From NCBI GenBank assembly GCA_021791145.1, contig JAJYXE010000037.1:38190-102189 (forward strand): 64,000 nucleotides of DNA, read 5' to 3'. The position numbers and the translations under genes are program-made. Of the stretch, positions 60,139 to 64,000 are shown piece after piece (within the stretch, counting starts at the first letter, position 1; the number at the start of each line of letters is the position of its first letter). A model generated the notes under the pieces. It had not been told where the DNA came from. It saw only the letters and a list, made by a program, of their open reading frames with translations, and ran no database searches. The DNA is from Actinomycetes bacterium. GTDB taxonomy: Bacteria; Actinomycetota; Acidimicrobiia; Acidimicrobiales; RAAP-2.

Positions 60139-60240
60139 CGGGCCGCCGAGCGGCGAGACCGCGTGGTGGTCGAGTCCTGCTCGATCGTGCAGACGCTCGG
60201 CGTAGCGGCCGAGGGCACGGGTCCATTGGGTGGTGTCCAT
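60139..60240 (-). pseudogene. 5' fragment of a serpin gene
   Basis: ATG 60240 opens MDTTQWTRALGRYAERLHDR and HHAVSPLGG, matching the first 33 residues of the serpin at 51363-52595 (VETSQCTRALGRYAAQLHAR). Similarity stops there, and the rest of the gene is missing. The upstream bases, reading CAGTCTGACT on the plus strand, are also shared with the intact gene. Confidence 0.8.
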
Positions 60241-60405
60241 TGGCCCAGTCTGACTCCTAAGCAGGGCCCCTAAGCTCAGTCGTGCGAGTGGCGTCCCGAG
60301 CACGAACCGCCACCTACCGGGCGTCTCCTATCTCCGCTCCGCGGCCACACCGGACGTATCACCGATCGCCTAATCCCCGGGCAGTCCCCAGCGTCGGTAC
60401 GCGGA

Positions 60406-60773
60406 TTATGGGAGGGTCCGGGAGGCGCGACTCCAGCGTCTCCAGACCGCAAAGGGAAAAGCAACAGCGAGAAGTCCGACCACGGCGATGGCGAAGTGGA
60501 CCAGCCATGCTCCGATGAGCGTGGGCCACCCCATGAGTTCTTCAGGTTCTCCGCATCAGACACCGGGTAGAAGATGCCCGTCGCCACGAGGGGCACCCAC
60601 ACCACGGCCGTCACGACGTACGCCGGAAGCGGGACTCCGAGCGTGAGGACATGGAGCCGTCTGGATACGGCGTCGGCACGAAGAGCGCGAGCGACCCATT
60701 CCGCAATCGCGACCGGGAGTGCGACGGCAACCTCGAGCGTGCCAATCATCAGTGGACGCAGCGATGTGCTCAC
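60406..60773 (-). pseudogene. Membrane protein gene with single-base frameshift
   Basis: From GTG 60773 the frame gives LRPLMIGTLEVAVALPVAIA, then YVVTAVVWVPLVATGIFYPV and ENLKNSWGGP. One frame over, the natural continuation TLIGAWLVHFAIAVVGLLAV leads to TAA 60408-60406. A missing base at about 60526 restores a three- or four-helix protein of about 122 residues. It is the third gene of the PadR operon, 10 bases after the second. Confidence 0.75.
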
Positions 60774-60783
60774 GGTGCGTCCA

Positions 60784-61155
60784 CTACGGCCTCTTCGATG
60801 AAAGGCGCTCAGGCCGATCGCTTGCCCCCTTGTTTCTGGTCCAAATGAACAAGGCAACCCAGGGGGCGAACAAAACGAGAAGGGCCGCTGCACGCGCCGG
60901 AGTGGTGGGCGGCCACAGGATGTTGGCCGTCAATCCTGCCGCCCGAGCGACGACTTCCACGGCGAGGGACACCAGTACCGCCTCGCCCATGCGCAGCCCG
61001 CTCGGATGGGCGTCGGCACGCCGCTTGCACGCCTGAGCAAGGACGTCGAGAACGACGCGAGGAGTGAAGTGGGTCTGTTCGAGCAGGGCGGCGAACTCCT
61101 CCCCGTAGGTGCGACGCCACTCTTTGGGGTACAGCGCGAGGAGCATGCGGATCAT
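60784..61155 (-). CDS. Small membrane protein of the PadR operon
   Basis: 123 residues from ATG 61155, overlapping the PadR stop. LLALYPKEWRRTYGEEFAAL is the N-terminal signature of small actinobacterial proteins that follow PadR genes. Membrane helices occur at ILWPPTTPARAAALLVLFA and WVALFIW. The role is unknown; probably a partner of a membrane-stress or transporter response. Confidence 0.8.
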   Translation of the reverse strand: MIRMLLALYPKEWRRTYGEEFAALLEQTHFTPRVVLDVLAQACKRRADAHPSGLRMGEAVLVSLAVEVVARAAGLTANILWPPTTPARAAALLVLFAPWVALFIWTRNKGASDRPERLSSKRP

Positions 61156-61481
61156 CCGAGCTCTCCAAGCCGAAGCTGACCCACGGCGACCACTCGTGAC
61201 CAGTTCGTGAGCTGGTTCTTCAGTGCTGACTGTCCGCTTGGCGTGATCCGATACGGCCGCCGTCGGTCCTCGCTTGGGACCGGCTCGATCAGTCCCCGCT
61301 CGGTCAGCTTGGTCAGCGATCCGTACAAGGTGCCAGGACCAAGACGCACACCGGTCTGGTCGAACACGTCCGCGGTGATGGCGTAGCCGTGCTTCGGCCC
61401 GTTGCTCAAGGACAGAAGGACGAGAACGCCCGGCTCCCCGAAGCGGGCAAGTCCGTCCTCGCCGCGCCCCTGTCGCGCCAT
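61152..61481 (-). CDS. PadR-family transcriptional regulator
   Basis: 109 residues from ATG 61481. FGEPGVLVLLSLSNGPKHGYAI, then LGPGTLYGSLTKLTERGLIE and RRRPYRITPSG give the PadR winged helix; the short C-terminal part is the dimerisation helix. It leads an operon with two membrane protein genes. An inverted repeat overlaps its start, indicating autorepression. Confidence 0.92.
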   Translation of the reverse strand: MARQGRGEDGLARFGEPGVLVLLSLSNGPKHGYAITADVFDQTGVRLGPGTLYGSLTKLTERGLIEPVPSEDRRRPYRITPSGQSALKNQLTNWSRVVAVGQLRLGELG

Positions 61482-61496
61482 ACGCTAGATCGTATG
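61479..61496. promoter_or_regulatory. Inverted repeat at the PadR start, candidate operator
   Basis: CATACG, six bases (CTAGAT), CGTATG. It includes the PadR start codon and lies in the 48-bp gap to the divergent gene at 61530, so it may control both. Confidence 0.6.
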
Positions 61497-61529
61497 ACGT
61501 ACTAGTGGTGGCGTCAAGCTGGGTGGTCG

Positions 61530-62375
61530 ATGTCAGCCTCTGGTCCCGGCGATCCAAAGGGGCAGGGGCACTCACATCGCGCGCCCCCGAAAGATCGGGC
61601 GTCGGGCGCCACAGAGGTGGTGCCTACCGCCGGCGGCGGGCTACTCCCGCGGTCGGTTGCCGATGCGCCTGCTGCAACAACGCGTACTGTCACCGAGGTG
61701 TCCTTTCGTGTCGCTGGGCTCGGGGTCTCGATCCTCGTGGCTGCCGCCGCTCTCGGCGCCTCATTGGCGGCTGTCGAAGGCTCTGCCCCTGTGCGACGGC
61801 CGATCGAAACGACGCCTTCGCCCTGCCGCTCCGTGCAGCTTGCCATCACCGGTACGGCGGCTCCTGGCGCTGCCTATTTCGGCGGGGAGGTCCTCGTCTA
61901 CCAAGACACGGCTTCGCAAGTCTGCACCCTCTCTGGGTATCCGACGGTCATCGGGGTGACAGGCACGACCGGCACCGAGGTCACCGCGCGCCACGAGCCC
62001 GGTGGGTACCTCGGCGGCTTGGAGGGTCGTGAGTCAAGCGACCGCGTGCCCCCCGCCGTGGTGCTCCACGGACGTGGCGCCAAGGCGTCGTCGCTGGTGG
62101 AGTACGAGGGCATCGGAACCCTCCAGACAGTCTCGCCGCGGTGCATCGGAGTCGGTCACCACCCCATGGCCGTCCACGAGTTGCGGGTCATCGTCGATCG
62201 AGGTGGACCACGTGTGGTACAGGTGAAGACAACCTTGGTCGTCTGCAATGCGCTGAGCGCGAACCCCTACGTTCCCGGAGTGAAGGGTCGATGGAACCCG
62301 ACAGTCCCGAACCACGCGAGTCGGCGCGTGTCAACCTCTGAGAGGCAGATTCCGTCGGTAATCACTGAGTCGTAG
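61530..62375 (+). CDS. DUF4232-domain exported or membrane-anchored protein
   Basis: 281 residues from ATG 61530; GTG 61698 would start right before the helix and give a plain signal sequence. Helix at 59-82 (VAGLGVSILVAAAALGASLA), then DUF4232: PCRSVQLAITGTAAPGAAYF, VYQDTASQVCTLSGYPTV, and a second cysteine pair (CIGVG, VVCNALS). DUF4232 proteins are secreted or lipoproteins of unknown role. The C-terminal end overlaps the IS3 transposase stop by 14 bases, so the insertion may have changed its tail. Confidence 0.78.
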   Translation: MSASGPGDPKGQGHSHRAPPKDRASGATEVVPTAGGGLLPRSVADAPAATTRTVTEVSFRVAGLGVSILVAAAALGASLAAVEGSAPVRRPIETTPSPCRSVQLAITGTAAPGAAYFGGEVLVYQDTASQVCTLSGYPTVIGVTGTTGTEVTARHEPGGYLGGLEGRESSDRVPPAVVLHGRGAKASSLVEYEGIGTLQTVSPRCIGVGHHPMAVHELRVIVDRGGPRVVQVKTTLVVCNALSANPYVPGVKGRWNPTVPNHASRRVSTSERQIPSVITES

Positions 62376-63375
62376 CGGCCACCTCCTTCGGCTCGTTGAT
62401 CCACGCGATCACGGGCAGCCGCGGAGGTGCCGGAGGCTTGCGTACGAAGCGTTCCGGGTGCGCGGCATAGGCGGCATCGAGCACGAGGGCGCGTTGGCGA
62501 CGAAGTGACTCGGCGCGTCCGTAGTGGACGTCTGCGGGCGTGTGGAACCCGATGCCTGAGTGACGATGTTCGTGGTTGTACCAATCGAAGAACCGGGTGC
62601 ACCAGGCGTGCGCGTCCTCGTAGGAGCCAAAGCGCCGAGGGAACTCGGGCCGGTACTTCATGGTGCGGAATTGGCTCTCTGAGTAGGGGTTGTCGTTCGA
62701 CGTGTGCGGCCTCGAGTACGACCTCGTGACGCCGAGGTCGGCCATCAAGAACACGAAGGGCTTGGCCGTCATGGGCGAGCCGCGGTCGGAGTGCAACACG
62801 AGCTGGTTCGCACCGACGCCCTGCTTGTCGAGGGTCTCAGCCACGAGGACCTTGGCGAGCGTGGCGTTCTCCGCACGAGCGAGCATCCAGCCGGGCACGT
62901 AGCGGCTGAAGATGTCGATCACCACGTAGAGGTAGTAGTAGCTCCACTTCTCGGGGCCGAGGAGCTTGGAGATGTCCCAGCTCCAGACCTCGTTCGGCTG
63001 GGTGGCCACGAGCTCGGGCTTCTTCTTCGCTGGATGCGTCGCCTGCCGGCGGCGTTCGCCCACCTCTGTGTGCTCGCGAAGCACCCGGTACATGGTGGAG
63101 ACCGATCCCAAGTAGCGGCCCTCGTCGAGCAGCTTCGCGTACACGGTGGCTGGCGCCTCGTCGACGTGCCCGTCGCTGTTCAAGACCGCTCGGAGCTCTT
63201 TGCGCTCGACCTCGGAGAGGGCCCGGGGCTGGGGCGCGGGCACGCGCTCGGGCCTGGGCGGTGCGGGCGACTTGCGGTGCCGGCGGTAGTGACGGGCCCG
63301 AGGCTCACCCAGCGCCGCGCACGCCGCCTTCACGCCGACGACCGGTGCCAGTTCTGCGATCGCCTCGTCGATCAC
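62362..63375 (-). CDS. IS3-family transposase OrfB (DDE)
   Basis: 337 residues from GTG 63375, overlapping the orfA stop as GTGA. HTH_21-type segment ([20 protein letters not shown]), then the catalytic core with [11 protein letters not shown] (first Asp), [12 protein letters not shown] (second Asp) and [13 protein letters not shown] (Glu). It is full length. In IS3 elements OrfAB is made by frameshift; here the overlapping GTGA may instead allow re-initiation. Confidence 0.93.
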   Translation of the reverse strand: MIDEAIAELAPVVGVKAACAALGEPRARHYRRHRKSPAPPRPERVPAPQPRALSEVERKELRAVLNSDGHVDEAPATVYAKLLDEGRYLGSVSTMYRVLREHTEVGERRRQATHPAKKKPELVATQPNEVWSWDISKLLGPEKWSYYYLYVVIDIFSRYVPGWMLARAENATLAKVLVAETLDKQGVGANQLVLHSDRGSPMTAKPFVFLMADLGVTRSYSRPHTSNDNPYSESQFRTMKYRPEFPRRFGSYEDAHAWCTRFFDWYNHEHRHSGIGFHTPADVHYGRAESLRRQRALVLDAAYAAHPERFVRKPPAPPRLPVIAWINEPKEVAATTQ

Positions 63376-63821
63376 CTGGTCTCGCCCCTCTCGTCCAGCG
63401 CGCTGTCGGTGGCGAGCTGCTCCAACAGCGCTGAGAGCTTTCCCTGGACCTCGATCACCTTGCGGGCCTTGTCGAGGTCGGAGACGAGCTTCTCGTTCTT
63501 CTTCTTCAGCGTCGCGATCTCCCGGTCCCGGGGATCGGCGGGCTGGCGACCCGAAGACCGGCCGAGCGCCTCGTGGGCGCCCTGGCCCGCCTGGCGGCGC
63601 CACTCGGTGACGAGCGAGCTGTAGAGGCCTTCTCTTCGCAGCAGGGCACCCTTCTCCGTCTTGGACAGGTGCTCGTACTCAGCGAGGATCCTCGCCTTGT
63701 AGTTGGCCGAGAAACGCCGGGGCGGCCTCGCGCGTTCGGGGACTTCGGGGTCCGGGTCGGTGTGGTTCGTCACGGCGCCATCGTGGCGCGCGTCAACGGC
63801 GTGGTTGGTCGTGGTGGTCAT
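63372..63821 (-). CDS. IS3-family OrfA (helix-turn-helix)
   Basis: 149 residues from ATG 63821. [20 protein letters not shown] and [20 protein letters not shown] form the helix-turn-helix that binds the element ends. A leucine-zipper-like coiled coil ([20 protein letters not shown]) follows. Its stop overlaps the orfB start. Confidence 0.93.
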   Translation of the reverse strand: MTTTTNHAVDARHDGAVTNHTDPDPEVPERARPPRRFSANYKARILAEYEHLSKTEKGALLRREGLYSSLVTEWRRQAGQGAHEALGRSSGRQPADPRDREIATLKKKNEKLVSDLDKARKVIEVQGKLSALLEQLATDSALDERGETR

Positions 63822-64000
63822 TCTGGGGAGTTCCTTCCCCGCCCTCTCAGCTCAACGAATCGGGAGTCCGATCTGTCACTTGCCAGTCCCAAGGGACCAC
63901 CCCGTTGCCAGCAACATGGGACCACCTCGCGCCCACCGCAGCCGGCGATCGTGATGATCGTGGCGGCCGGTCGGAGTGTCAAGCGCGTCGGCTGCGGCCG

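Larger units (their letters stand above)
62362..63926 (-). mobile_element. IS3-family insertion sequence (ends not resolved)
   Basis: The orfA/orfB pair defines the element. Beyond orfA two similar 23-bp stretches ending GGGACCACC (63879-63901 and 63904-63926) lie in direct order 25 bases apart, possibly transposase-binding repeats at the left end of the transposon. I could not match them with an inverted copy near 62330-62400, so the ends and target duplication are unknown. From 63927 to 64000 nothing is seen. Confidence 0.75.

Overview
The window is high-GC DNA with actinobacterial gene content and order: dinG-like helicase, era/corC-like/ybeY/phoH/HIT, rsmE/dnaJ/hrcA, lepA, rpsT, holA, a FolP2-type protein, an F420-type luciferase-like oxidoreductase and a PAC2 protein. 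I would place it in Actinomycetota, possibly class Acidimicrobiia. The class is inferred from gene content only.

Left part (1 to about 33.8 kb) is ordinary chromosome with one special block. From 1 to 16.8 kb lie housekeeping genes: end of dxs, a sugar-nucleotidyltransferase, a DinG/XPD-type helicase, an ArsR-type regulator, a minus-strand operon from an HTH protein and HIT protein through phoH, ybeY and a CorC-like protein to era, then rsmE/dnaJ/hrcA with a CIRCE operator, lepA, rpsT, and holA with a FolP2-like gene. From 16.9 to 27.3 kb is a cyclic di-GMP block. It has a class-I c-di-GMP riboswitch with its own promoter, a hairpin that can hide a ribosome binding site, and a strong terminator hairpin. 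It also has an intact GAF-PAS-GGDEF cyclase, two proteins with GGDEF-like regions lacking the signature, a three-part acyltransferase-like/ThiF/nitroreductase fusion of the Rv1355c (MoeY) type, and a GAF-GGDEF-EAL enzyme of the Rv1354c type. After that come a CnoX-like thioredoxin, an APH-type kinase, PAC2, an LLM oxidoreductase and leuS.

Right part (33.7 to 64 kb) is accessory DNA. It begins exactly at a tRNA-Ala(GGC) gene followed by a tyrosine integrase, an excisionase-like HTH protein, small element genes and a 1224-residue MobF/TrwC relaxase-helicase preceded by a C-rich repeat tract. This is an integrative mobilisable or conjugative element. Cargo follows: DUF4160/DUF2442 and nucleotidyltransferase/HEPN-like pairs, an orphan AAA+ ATPase, a serpin, an IS3-family element at the right end and several decaying genes (PASTA with an in-frame stop, a frameshifted membrane protein, a serpin fragment, a DUF1737/PspA/SHOCT mosaic).

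The most unusual cargo is a set of five single-pass membrane proteins with large extracellular regions, four of them with Asp-box/BNR-type repeats. They are linked to small GntR-type repressors (two) or an ECF sigma factor (one). Three share a cytoplasmic motif PEVVIRQARRR just before the membrane helix, and two of these are a recent tandem duplication. I read this as a regulated surface-protein family with no function I can name. Several accessory genes look leaderless, with a TATA-like -10 box 7 to 9 bases before the start codon.
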